DNA from: Pyrocephalus nanus
Lineage: Eukaryota; Chordata; Aves; Passeriformes; Tyrannidae
Reading direction: 5' to 3'
Assembly: GCA_038380795.1 (NCBI GenBank)
Contig: CM076268.1
Location: 26,855,501-26,919,500 of the forward strand
DNA: 64,000 bases
Program-made: the position numbers and the translations under genes
In this document: positions 14,714 through 25,639 of the stretch, piece by piece
Layout of the letters: every line of letters starts with the position of its first letter
Position numbering within the stretch: position 1 is the first letter of the stretch
Notes under the pieces: model-generated
What the model saw: the letters and a program-made list of their open reading frames with translations, nothing else
Told to the model about the DNA's origin: nothing
The model's database searches: none

Positions 14714-16027
14714 TGTCGTGGGTTTATTCTGGGCCAATTTTCTCTCACCCTCCACATAATTGCTATAAGTTGAGAGAAGGTTTATGCAGATAAAAGAGAT
14801 CTGATTGAGGAGAATAATATTAGGATTTATTACTAGCAAGATAAAACTAAAGAACTATATATACAACAATTTTAACTAGGCAGAAGTATTATGTATTTAC
14901 AGAAATACACCTCTCCCCTTGTATCAGTTCAGGAGGAGAAGCAGTCTCTCTTCCATTTCCAGAGCTACAGGTCTTTTAAATAATTTTGCAGCACTTGAAA
15001 GTTCTTCTTCTCTTATCTCCAGGACGACAGCTCCGATTCGTCGCAGCTGGAACTGTTTCTCTTTCTCTCTTCTGTGTTGACCTCGGGGCTGGGCTTACCC
15101 TCCTCCTGGGCTAAGACCAGAGGCTGGGGGTTACCCAGGCCCTGTGGGGTCTTCCATGGTGTAAGGGGACACTTGGTTTACCGTGGTCTTCCCACAGATA
15201 CAAGGGCTTTTGAGTCCACCCCAGTTTCCTGTGGGGTCCCTCATTAGAAGAGACAGTCCTTGATGGACCTCTCTAACCTGAGTCCACCCTCAGGCAACAG
15301 TTCTTCTGTTTTCTGCTTTCCCTCAGGGTCACAAATTCAGCTGTACCAGCATGGATCTCTCACTGGGATCACAACATCCTACCTGAGCCAACTCGCTCCA
15401 GCGTAGGTCTCTCTCTCCATGGGCCACAGGTCTCCAGCAGGACTCTGTTTCATCTTAGACCTCCCATGGAGTCACATCTTCTTCATGCACTCCTCTGCTC
15501 CAGCATGAGCTCTTTCATGAGCTGCAGAGGGGGTTCTTCGCTCCCCACCAGTCTTCCACAGGTGGCAGGGATTTTTAGTTTTCAGTCTCTTCCCTGCTGA
15601 AGGGAGAGAAGGAGAGAGAGAGAGAAAAAGGAGACCCCCCACTTCAGACTTCTCTCTCCTCTGGCTGCCAGCTTTGACCTTGGAGGTCTTGTTATCTCTC
15701 TCTGCCTGGAATTCCTTCTGCAGTAGTTTTGTCCAGGCAGTTTTTCATTAGAGTTTTTCCTCCACTCTGTCACAGGAGAGGAGGAGTCCTGGCCCCCCTC
15801 GCCCGGGCCAGACTTGGCCCAGGGTGGGGGTGCACGCCTGGGCCCAGCAGGGCCAGTTGCTGTACTGGCTCTTCCATTTTCTGCTGCACAACAACCTTCT
15901 TTTTCGTTTTCCTAAATATGTAACTGGCAGAGGCATTACTAAAACTTTTGATTGGCTTTGCTCTGGAAATTCACCTGGAAAAAAATATTTTCAGCCCTGG
16001 GTGGGGCCAGTCGGTAAACCCACAACA
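14714..16027 (-). mobile_element. LTR-like endogenous retroviral element, non-autonomous
   Basis: The 1314-bp segment starts TGTCGTGGGTTTA and ends TAAACCCACAACA, so its two ends are imperfect inverted repeats that extend to a shared GGCC/AG block (about 20 bp). TGT(C/T)GTGGTTTA-type ends are typical of bird endogenous-retrovirus LTRs. On the minus strand AATAAA lies just inside one end (plus 14723-14728), supporting minus orientation. The interior, read on the minus strand, has recurring units with CCATGGGAGG, CATGCTGGAGCAG and CTGGAGACC, a pattern I associate with avian ERV-derived repeats. GC content is far above the flanks, including a CpG-rich part at 15790-15860. No gag, pol or env was recognised. 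Flanking bases (AAAAAA versus GTCAAA) do not form a clear target duplication. Confidence 0.6.
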
Positions 16028-18535
16028 GTCAAATAGAGATGTATATTTTCATTAACCTCAAACTGAAATAAAAGATCGGGACTGATCCAGTAATAGTACA
16101 GGGGAAATATTTTCCTCTCAGGTTTGTTATTTTTACATAAGAATCTGATGAACAGGAACCAGAAGAGAGCCTCCATTTACTTTCATATTTTATTTCATAT
16201 ATTTTATTCTTTTTATTCAGCATGGAATAGTCTGAGCCATAACTAGGAACAAGGTGTCTGAGAAAATACTGGGTGACTTTGATACTCACACTCAGTCTAC
16301 TTTTGTTTAGTCTTGCAAGCAGCGAGGAGTATAGTTTGCTTTGTGAAGGAAGAAGTAAACCTCAAGAGCATCTGAGAGGGTTTAATTATATGAAAGGAAG
16401 TTATTAGGTAATTTTTAAAAAGCCTATTAGCAGCATTCAGTTTCTGCTGCTGGATAGAGCTCCTCTGCTTCGAGTCTTGCCATTCCTGACCACACACCAC
16501 CAATGACGGCTCTGGGAGCTGCCATGTCAGTGTTTAAACATATCCATGTCAGGCACTTTAGTGCAGCTTTAAGTGACAGCAGTATTGGGCTGTCCCCAGA
16601 CTCATTTACTGGTGAATAATCATGTCATGCAAAATCCTTTACTGCCATTCTGCACCCGCGCTGCTGCGCTTGCCCATCAGTAGCAGCTAACAAAGAAGCA
16701 CAACTTAAATTAGCCACTTAATTTAAACCAAAATGCAGCTGAAGTTTTCATTAGGCTCCTTGAAAAATCTCAACTGCTTAGGCTGTCACTAATTGTGGTT
16801 GGTTGGTTGGTTGTTTTTTTCTTCAAAGTACTAACTCTGAAGCTTGACTGAAGTTGAAGATCCTAAATTTTTTGAGAGGAGAGGTAAGCTGTTTACAATT
16901 TTTTACTGAAAATAAGAGTGTCCCAGCTTGAGATATTAACTTACATAAGTATGACTTCTGACTTTTTTAACTCTTGTCACTGATCCTTCCACAGAGCTTG
17001 AAATGTTGTTGTGATCTTTATCAAACACATTATTCATAGAATTAATACAGATACCATTAGCCCAGGAGCACTGAAAAGTACCATAAACCAGAGAGTATTA
17101 GATTTGTTGTGGGTTTTTTTTCACTTAGCTTGAGTCATTTTCCTGTATCAGAGGTACTGCCATTGAGTTGAAGAGTTAACCCTGGCTGTGATTGGTGTTC
17201 ACTGACTATGTCCAGGTTGCTCCTAACAATGTAATTACCTTTTATGTGTGTTTCATATGTTCAGTCTCAAATCCTTGCCTTCTCTATTGTATTACCACTC
17301 TTACACATTGTTAGCTCATGAAAAAAATTAGTGATTTTTGTGTGAAACATCTGAACTGGGTTGATTGGATGCCACTGCTCATGCTGCCAGGCTGATATCT
17401 TAACTGAACTTAACTGGATAATGTCTTAAGTACTACTTAACTGAAATCCTCAGTGTAAAGCAGTGCTCCCTGAATCACAAACTGATTTTTTTCAACTCGT
17501 CTACTGAGTTCCTCCTATCTATTCAGATGGAGTAGCAGCATGATGATGGGAATCACAGGTAGGTCTAGTGGCATTTATCCCAGGGATGCTGTATAGAAGA
17601 TGCTTCCTAGAAGGGATACTGCAGGATTTCTTTTGGAAATAGTGTGTTTACTGTGTTCCATCTCAGCCCATATGAAATGTATGTCTCTTAGGAACTTAAA
17701 AACAAATTAAAATTTGCTTCAAGTACTTGCAATTCTAGAAAATTTTTGTGCAAAAAAGCAGTAGATATTCACAGGGAAAGCAATGTGGTTGATAAAACTG
17801 AAGCTAATTCACTTCTTTCGTTAGTCAAATATTTAGAAACAATTTGAGTTAATCAACCTGCTCTTTAAAAATATTTAAAAGGTCTTACAAATTAATTTTC
17901 AATTTGAAAAGAGCATTTGCATAAAAAAAAAAAAACAGGCAGGAGATGCGTATCTTAGCAGAGTGCAATAACTGTTAAGTTAAAAATAATTAGGATATGA
18001 AATAACAAGTATCTCTAAATATATGTAAAGTACAATTTTCAGTAAAATATATTAACTCAGTTTTTAATCTGTCTCTTCAGTTAGTATATAGGTTGGGATT
18101 GGAAGCTCACTTTTTTCAATTAATAAAGAGAAAACTGCTTGATGAAATTCAACTGTTTTTGCAAATAAACCTAGTCAATTGATTATCTGTATCTCCCCAA
18201 TAGTTTCACTTGTTCATTAGTGAGAATTGCTGCTCGTTAGTGAAAAAAAGTTGTAATCAGTGTGTTAACATCACAGAAATAGGAACATAAAGCCTAATGT
18301 CCTTAGTGCAGCATTTGTCTAAAGTCCTCCTCCCTTGGCACTTCATTCTGTCTTTTATTACCCGATAACATTTGCTGTAATATAGACTCAAAAATTATTT
18401 GCTTCGTAGCGTCTCTTATTTCACATGGCTATACATTTCTGAAACGTTTCTTTCAGTGCTGTGGTTTTTTCTGGAGAAGAAATTTTTTTTGAAGCTTGCG
18501 AGAGTATTCAGTAGTCCAGAGGGCAGTGCTTAGGC

Positions 18536-18567
<32 letters not shown>

Positions 18568-21500
18568 ATAGTGGTATTTATAGTTTCCCGTAGACTTGAA
18601 ATGTTTCAATAGAGAAAATTTAAAAGTACAATTTGGCTGAGGAGGAAAAATTTATTAGGATTGGATTTGTTCACATTTTTTTTTCCTCTTTCTTCATTTC
18701 AGCTTCTGTGAACTGCTAAATAGCAGAGCTATTACTGACATTAGGCTATTTGATTAACTTAAAAGGCTTTGGCCTCTTTCATATTTGAATTTTTTAATAT
18801 GTAAAAAGTCTTATATTTCATGCTGTCTTACAAAAAAAAAAGTTTGCTTTTGGTTGCACTGCTGAATCTCTAGTTTTAGGATAAGAAAAGAGTAGTTCGT
18901 GCCCATTAGGGAGGAGCAGATGGTATTGTTTCTTTTCTTTTAAGAGGTCTTTTGAGATTACAGAGTTTTTCAGCCACCAGAGTTTTTCACTGGAATCAAA
19001 CTATAATCTGGTTTAGGGGCAATATTTTGGTACTGAATAAACATATATAGTAAGTAAAAGTTATTGGTTATAGTAAATAAAACAAACTCTAAACTCAAAA
19101 AAAGTTTCTGTACAATGTGGACTTCATCGGTCTTGCAAGGTACTTGTGTCCTGAGATGACTTTTATATCAAAACAAACAAACTTTGTTGCAAATCAAGAA
19201 AAAATATTTTATTTAATTCTTAAATACAAAGCTGCATAGATAGTGTTTTGTAGAAGCTTCAGAATTAACTTTTGATATTAGAAGTTATTGTGGTTGTTTG
19301 TTTTTTTAAGAAAAGACCATAGATTAATACACAGAAACCAGAGTTTTTAATTAAAGATAAATAAATACACCTTCATCTAGGAGGATTTTTAATGTTTCCC
19401 TTAAGAGCAGCATCTTTGTAGTTTAATAGGTAAGTTTCTTGTAAAAAATCCTTGTAATTAAATCACTGTAATTAGCTGTTATAAGATACAAGCATCTTAT
19501 TTTCCTATACAAATAAAAAGCAGATAAGTTCATGAGAAATCCAGTTAAACATTTGGTAATTTTAATAGTAGGCAAAATTCTCATACAGACAGGTTGAAAT
19601 AAATTTATGTAGTACTTCCATATAAATTATTACATTATTACTAAGAATTGCATTCCTACATGAAGATCAGAAGCCAATAATAAAGCGAGGTGTCTTGATT
19701 TGTAAGCTAAGCAGATGGACATTTTCATGTAAGGTGACTTAGAAGACATTAAAAAGACAAATTATATCCTCCTGGATACCTACAAAACTTAACTTCGTTG
19801 ATGCTTTGCCTTCAGGGGTATTTACAATTTAGGAGAGAAACAAGTGTAATATTAGACAAACAGAGTAAGATACAGTAGGTATCATGTTGTACCAGTGCAT
19901 GCCTTGAACATACATATGTACATGAGATGGTTAGTCCATGTTTTGGAGTTTATTCAGAAAAAGAAAGAGCTGGATATGCTCCTAAAGAAAGATGTCTGGC
20001 ATCATTGTTTCTGATAAACCTGAGAGGCTTTCCAAGGAGTGAAATACCTTGTTCCCCTGGAAAAACTCAGTGGCTTCTTGGACTACTGACTTTTCTCAGG
20101 AAATGTACTACTATTTTGGTTGTATTAGGGATGAGCTTTCATTGTGGGTGCTTGCTTCAGTCACCTAAACTTGGTCAAATTATTAATCATGGAATCATAT
20201 TGCCACAGGAGATTTAGCACAAAGGAACAAGAGCACTTAAGGAATACTGACGGATAGAGAGGTGTGTGTGGGTCTGTATAAAAACCTAATAATGCCTACT
20301 GCAAAAATCACGGTGTTTAGCCCAATATTCTGTAGATCACGTCTTTCTTAAAGACAAGCTAATGTTTGTCTATGTCATGTGCATGTTATTCAACCTCTGT
20401 TCATTGATAGCAACACTTTTACTGAATTTGCAAACATGCAAGCAGATGTCTGTTGTGTTTCAGCATTTTAAGAAGTGACCAGCACGTATATGGGAAGTTT
20501 TCTCTGTTTCTTTAAATCCGTTCTTCTTGTCTTTAATAATTTCATCTCCCTCTAGCTATTTTCCTAAAATAGAGGAGTACCTACATGTGTCTTTTCAGTG
20601 GTTATCTGAAATTTTTTATTCTTACCTCTGGAAGAGGAATTTAAATTAAAAAACAAAGCCAAAAAAAAAAAAAAAACCAAACAAAAAACACAACTCTGGA
20701 CAGGAATTTAAACCTTGAGATTTTCTTTTCTTCATCTCAGATGTTTTTGCTTTATTATTCATAGGAGAGGGCTTTATATCACTTGTACTTTGCCAACCAC
20801 AAACTTGTTCTCTCAGTTTTAACTTATTTTATATTGAAGATTAATTAACATGATTTGAATTTTCCTTAACCATTGTGGAAGCTTTGGGGGAAACTCTAGC
20901 ATGTGTACATAATTGCAACACATAGATCACGAGAATTTAAAGACAGTTTACGCAGCAGTAGAATTCAGCAGAACTTACATAGACTTTCCAAGCAGCCTCA
21001 TTTTCAGAAAATTTGGGAGGATGGTTTGGCTGTTCTGTTTCCTTTCTCAAACACTCTGGAATAGTTTCCTGATGGTGAGCCGATGCTAAGCTAGAAAACA
21101 TAGAAGGGCAGGCCAGAGTATATTTTGATCTTACAGAATGTTTCACGTGATTTTGAGAGATTGAATGTTAGTTGTAAAGTTTTGGAAATTAATCTTTCAG
21201 AGATTCTTTCAGAAGCATCTGCAAAGTTTCTTTTCTACTTTGGGATTGTGGTTCTTCTCTGTGTAGCAGTGAGACAGTGACAGCCTTCATTGCAGTTGGT
21301 TTAGTTTTTATCTGAAGACTAAAACTTAGGGACTCATCTGAAAAAATCCCCATGTCTTTCTCCAGCATTTGAAACTTTGTTTTTCTGTGAGAAGGACTTC
21401 TCTGAGAAGAATCAGTGAATAGCTCCTCTCTGTTCTGTTTGCAGACCTTTTGAAGGAAAGAGGACAGTTTCATATAATTACATCTCTAAAAATAGTTGGG

Positions 21501-24500
21501 TTTTTTTAGTGACTCAGCCTTGGTTACTATAAATAAGTCTTGGATATCATAGGTAGTTTTAACAAGTTAAACCAATTACATTACCAACAATAAGCAGGGA
21601 GTAATTAAAGAAACCTATTTCAAGTAGGTTGGAATTTTCCTACTAATTTACCACACATCAGTACTTGCAGTGAGTATTTTACGGAATTGTAAAATTATTT
21701 TTACAAATTTAAAATAGTAAGTAAACGGCTCTTAAATATTTGGTTTATTTCTAAAAATAGAAATAATATTTTGATTATTTGAAGTACTTTTATTTTATTT
21801 TATTTTTGAGGGCTTGAAAGGGGTTCACTTCCAAATATTATTTACTTACTTTTTAAATTACATCGGTAGTCCTCACTAGAGTTGAGCATGATTTCTATTT
21901 ATCTGTTTAAATTTAGGGGCCTGCCAGAAGGAAAATTTTGCTTCCAGAGTATTTTGTACTTGAACTGAATATAGCTGAGAATGATAGCACAGACTGACTT
22001 TTGTCAGTGATGGATAACATCCTTAAGCATCTAAGACTGAATTATTTTTCAGTGTCCAGAGTGGTTTAAACTTAAAAAATCTGATAAACCCGTTAGTGAG
22101 CTAGAAATGTACTGCAAGTATAAGGGTTAGCCCTAAATTATTTCCCACTGAATGGCCCATGCTTTTGAATGCATTGAAGCAAAAATACACGCTTTAATAC
22201 AGTCACTTACTAAAGTTTGGCATACCATAAGTGACCTCAATGACAAGAGGAATTTGAAGGCATCCATAGCATTTGATGGAGATGTCACTCATGGTTCTCC
22301 CTGTAAGTTCAAGTAACACAGGTCAGCAATCCTTGCAGGACATAGTTTGGCTCATAAAGTTACGGAAATCTAGGCTGATTTTTAGAATACCTGGAGTGTA
22401 ATACTGGTTTTGCCAAAAGGTTAAAGGCTAATGAAAAAAAACTGGGGAGAAATTACTCAGTATGTTATTTCATTATGAGACAATTAACAGTGAAACCTGG
22501 AGCAGGAAGCAGGTGAGCATAAATACACAGTATATTCAGGTGGCATCCTGGTCAGCATTTCTGAATCCTTTCAAAACATCTTGTTGTAGGATTCACAAGC
22601 CTTTGCCTCAAAAAACATCCGCTTTCTGCAAATATTGCAGTTGCTTCTGTGAAAATACTCATATTGAGCTGAAGTCTGTCATTTCCCAATAGAGGCATGA
22701 TCAGCGAAGGCTTTGCTTAATTGGGATGCGTGGGTGGTTGTTGATTCTCTTGTCTTTATTTTCTAAGGTCTAATTCTGCATTATTGGAACATTTGATGTT
22801 CCATGTGCCAGTTAAGAATACCTGGAAATGGATTTTTCGTTCAATAAGAGCCATTTGAGACAAAACATAAGAGGGCAGCTCACATCTGAATGACAGTTCT
22901 TGTTCCACCCAATGTATAATAATGGCAGGTCACGCATATTCTGTTTTTATCTGTTATGACTCTTTGTGTTCAGTGAAATCTTCTTGCATGTTGCAAAGTA
23001 GGCCAGAATCAGTCCCCCTGTTTCAAGAAATTCTTGCTCGACTCTGCACAGTACTCCCCACAAGTGGATTTCACTCATTAATCAATCCAAAACAATTCTT
23101 AAATGTTTCAACTCAAAGATGGGTCTTAACAGGGCAGAAATACATAAAATATATAAACAAAACTGTTTTAGAGGCATCTAAGCTAAGATTTCATGTCTCC
23201 TTTACTGTTAGCAACTGAGGAATCTGTAAATCCTTACCTTTTTAATGACATTTTATTAAATTCATTTATCTTAGTTCATAACTACCTCTTTTCCGTATCA
23301 CCTCTGCCTTCTCTGACAATATTGTGAAAATTGAAATTGATGATGGCAATATGTTGACAACTTGATGAATTATATGTTTTCTGATTGTTTTTTAGAGTAG
23401 CTATAAGATGCATACCACTAAGGTGATGAGTAAAAAAGGGTCATCTGAAGGAATCTCCTCTCTAGTCCTGCTCAGAGAAGCAAAACAGATAGGAGCTGTC
23501 AAAGAGGATGTATGAAGTGCAATACATTTTCCTTGGCTTTTGCAGTGCCTGACAGCAAAGGAAAAATTCAAAGACAGTTAAGATGTGCAGAGATTTTACC
23601 TAGGTGCTTTCTTGATAATTTTGCAAACTCGATTTTTCCTGAATTTATGACATAGCTCTCTAAAGCTGCTGGGAAATATGAAGGCATCTCATTTTAAAAC
23701 ACAAGTAACTTCATATGTAGGAGAGAGAACAAGGAGAGGCAGAGGCAGTGGGTGGGCCAGCAGGGAAGCCTTTTCTTGTGGAATTTCAGTTGCAATCATA
23801 AAGGCATCTTCATGAACCCTCACACCTTGGGTTGGGATTTGTAAGTGGTGCTGTCTTCTGCAGTCTATTCTTTGCTGTTCTTTCACTCTGTGCTTTAGTG
23901 CCATGGCAGTGCAGCAGCTGTTGCCTCCCTGTCAGCCCGCCCTCAATCAGTCAGCGCTACCCGAGCTCTTCAAAACACGTCTTGCCCAGGCAGGAAAGAA
24001 AACTGGGTCACAGGCAAGCCCAAGTAGGCCAAGTTATTGCTATTCAGCTGCTTTTGTTTGAGTTGTTCTGTTCAGGCCTCTTCAAATCTGCTTATTCTTT
24101 TTATTAAGCCATACTCAGAGCTGTGATGCTTCAGCAGTTTGTTCAAGGCTCAGCAGCCATTTGGCCCTATAGCTATAAACTGTCCATCATGACTGCCACA
24201 GAAAGTAATGGGAATGTTTTTGAAAGACGTGAAGCTGAGGGATACAGAAAGGGCTGTTGTATAAAGCATGAGTCAGTAAACACTAGGCCATTACTGCTTG
24301 GCAAAGTTGATCTTTGTCTTAAAATGTTGTGATGAACCAGAGGAAGTGCTTACTTCTGGCACAGTATTTCCATTCGCAGTTTTTAGATAAAAATCATGAC
24401 CAGAAATGTTACAAATGTTATAAAGCACATCAAAAGCTGCCCTTTGCTGTCAGAATCACTACTGTGTATGACAGCTCCTGGCTTGTAACACCCAACCAGG

Positions 24501-24682
24501 CAGTCTGTGTAGGAATGCTTATTACTGGTACCACCAGTCAGGCTTCAGTTGAAAATGTTTGACAGTGGTGTAATATGTCCTTCAGTGTGCCATGCTGTGA
24601 CTTGTAAAGGTGCTCCCTTTCATGCAGTCATAAAATAATTCAGGAGCTCTCCAGTCAACTGACGGGGTGCCAGAAACCTCCA
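16028..24682 (+). other. NRG3 upstream intron, simple repeats only
   Basis: AT-rich intronic sequence. It contains a (GGTT)n stretch at 16797-16813, a run of 25 T at 18536-18560 and A-rich tracts near 17924 and 20660-20690. Two minus-strand open frames in the same frame lie at 20937-21473 but have no recognisable product. No repeat family, RNA gene or coding exon was identified. Confidence 0.5.
18536..18560 (+). repeat. poly-T tract (25 T)
   Basis: Twenty-five consecutive T. It could be an A-tail of an old minus-strand retrocopy, but the sequence to its left shows no recognisable retrotransposon, so it is recorded as a simple homopolymer. Confidence 0.95.
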
Positions 24683-25125
24683 GTGGTTGTCCCTCTCTAC
24701 TCTTCGCTGTTGCAGCCTCACCTTGAGTATTGTATGCAGTTTTGGTCATCACAATATAAGGAAGATATTAAGCTGTTAGAGACCATCCAAAGGAGGGTTA
24801 GGAGAGTGGTGAAGGGCCTTGAGGGGAAGCCTCATGAGGAGCAGCTGAGGGCACTTGGTCTGTTCAGCCTGGAGCAGAGGAGGCTGAGGGGAGACTGTAG
24901 GTCCTACAGCTACTTCACAAGGGGCAGGCACTGGTCTCTTTTCTCTGGTAACCAGGGAGAGAACCCGAGGGAATGGTATGTGAGGGGGGGGTTAGGTTGG
25001 ATTTTAGAAAAGATTTTTCACCCAGAGGGTGGTTGGGCACTGGAACAGGTTCCTCAGGGCAGTGGGCACAGCACCAAGCCCCACAGAGTTCAAGAAGCGT
25101 TTGGACAGTTTTGGCACTCCGAAAG
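24683..25125 (+). mobile_element. CR1 LINE fragment, RT C-terminus and 3' UTR
   Basis: The + strand reads the end of the CR1 reverse transcriptase: [20 protein letters not shown], then [12 protein letters not shown], then [20 protein letters not shown], which is the diagnostic C-terminal block of CR1 ORF2. After a frame-disrupted stretch the 3' UTR motif (AGGTTCCTCAGGGCAGTGGGC) continues to about 25125, where similarity ends before the usual octamer tail. The element is 5'-truncated, carries substitutions and is not functional. It is followed directly by a different, LTR-like sequence. Confidence 0.85.
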
Positions 25126-25639
25126 GCAGAAAAGCGGGACCTGTGACTTCTCCGGATCGGGAAACATAATTCTGCAGGAAATTCTCCTTCTGCTGGCATA
25201 TTTTGGAGAATTCCCACACTGATCTTGAGAAGCCCAGCTCCTCACAACCACACACGGTGGTGAGATAAAAGAGCAGCTCCTTTGGATAATTTTGCTAGCA
25301 GCTACAAAGCGTTTTTTCCTGGAGATGGGGGAATATGGTAGGCTGGGAAGTGCGACTTTGGGCCTGTGTTGTTGCAGAAGTTGGTGTTTTCCCAGTCCGT
25401 GGGTGGAAGCCCAGTACAATTGAAGGGGAGTAGGTGGAGGACCTTCACCTTGTGGCTTTGGTAAAGGCAGAGCAGGGACAGTGGAGCTACCACTGTGGTT
25501 ACTCAGGGGTTTTATGTGGGCTTGGTACAGCCCAGAGCAGAGGAATGCCTTTCTGTGCAATAAAATACCTGCCCTGGTCTGAAGTCAGTGGTGATGTTCG
25601 GAGAGGGAGCTACCCTGCACTGCTGGCTCCATCTTGTCA
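25126..25639 (+). mobile_element. probable LTR remnant, plus orientation
   Basis: Directly after the CR1 fragment is a GC-richer, unique-looking segment with LTR architecture. An imperfect palindrome (CTCACAACCAC, spacer, GGTGGTGAG) lies near 25241-25264, an AATAAA poly(A) signal lies at 25559-25564, and a downstream block ends near ...CTCCATCTTGTCA at 25639. One plausible start is TGTGACTTC at 25142. The order of signals suggests U3-R-U5 on the + strand. No matching target duplication was found, so both boundaries are uncertain. A 156-codon open frame on the opposite strand is not a recognisable protein. Confidence 0.4.

Noticed and set aside
15748..15936. 62-codon minus-strand frame in the 14.7-16.0 kb element
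   Set aside because: Low-complexity Arg/Gly/Pro-rich frame within an LTR-like repeat; no retroviral domain.
25090..25560. 156-codon minus-strand open frame
   Set aside because: It lies antisense across the CR1/LTR-like segment and resembles no protein; open frames are common in such GC-rich repeats.
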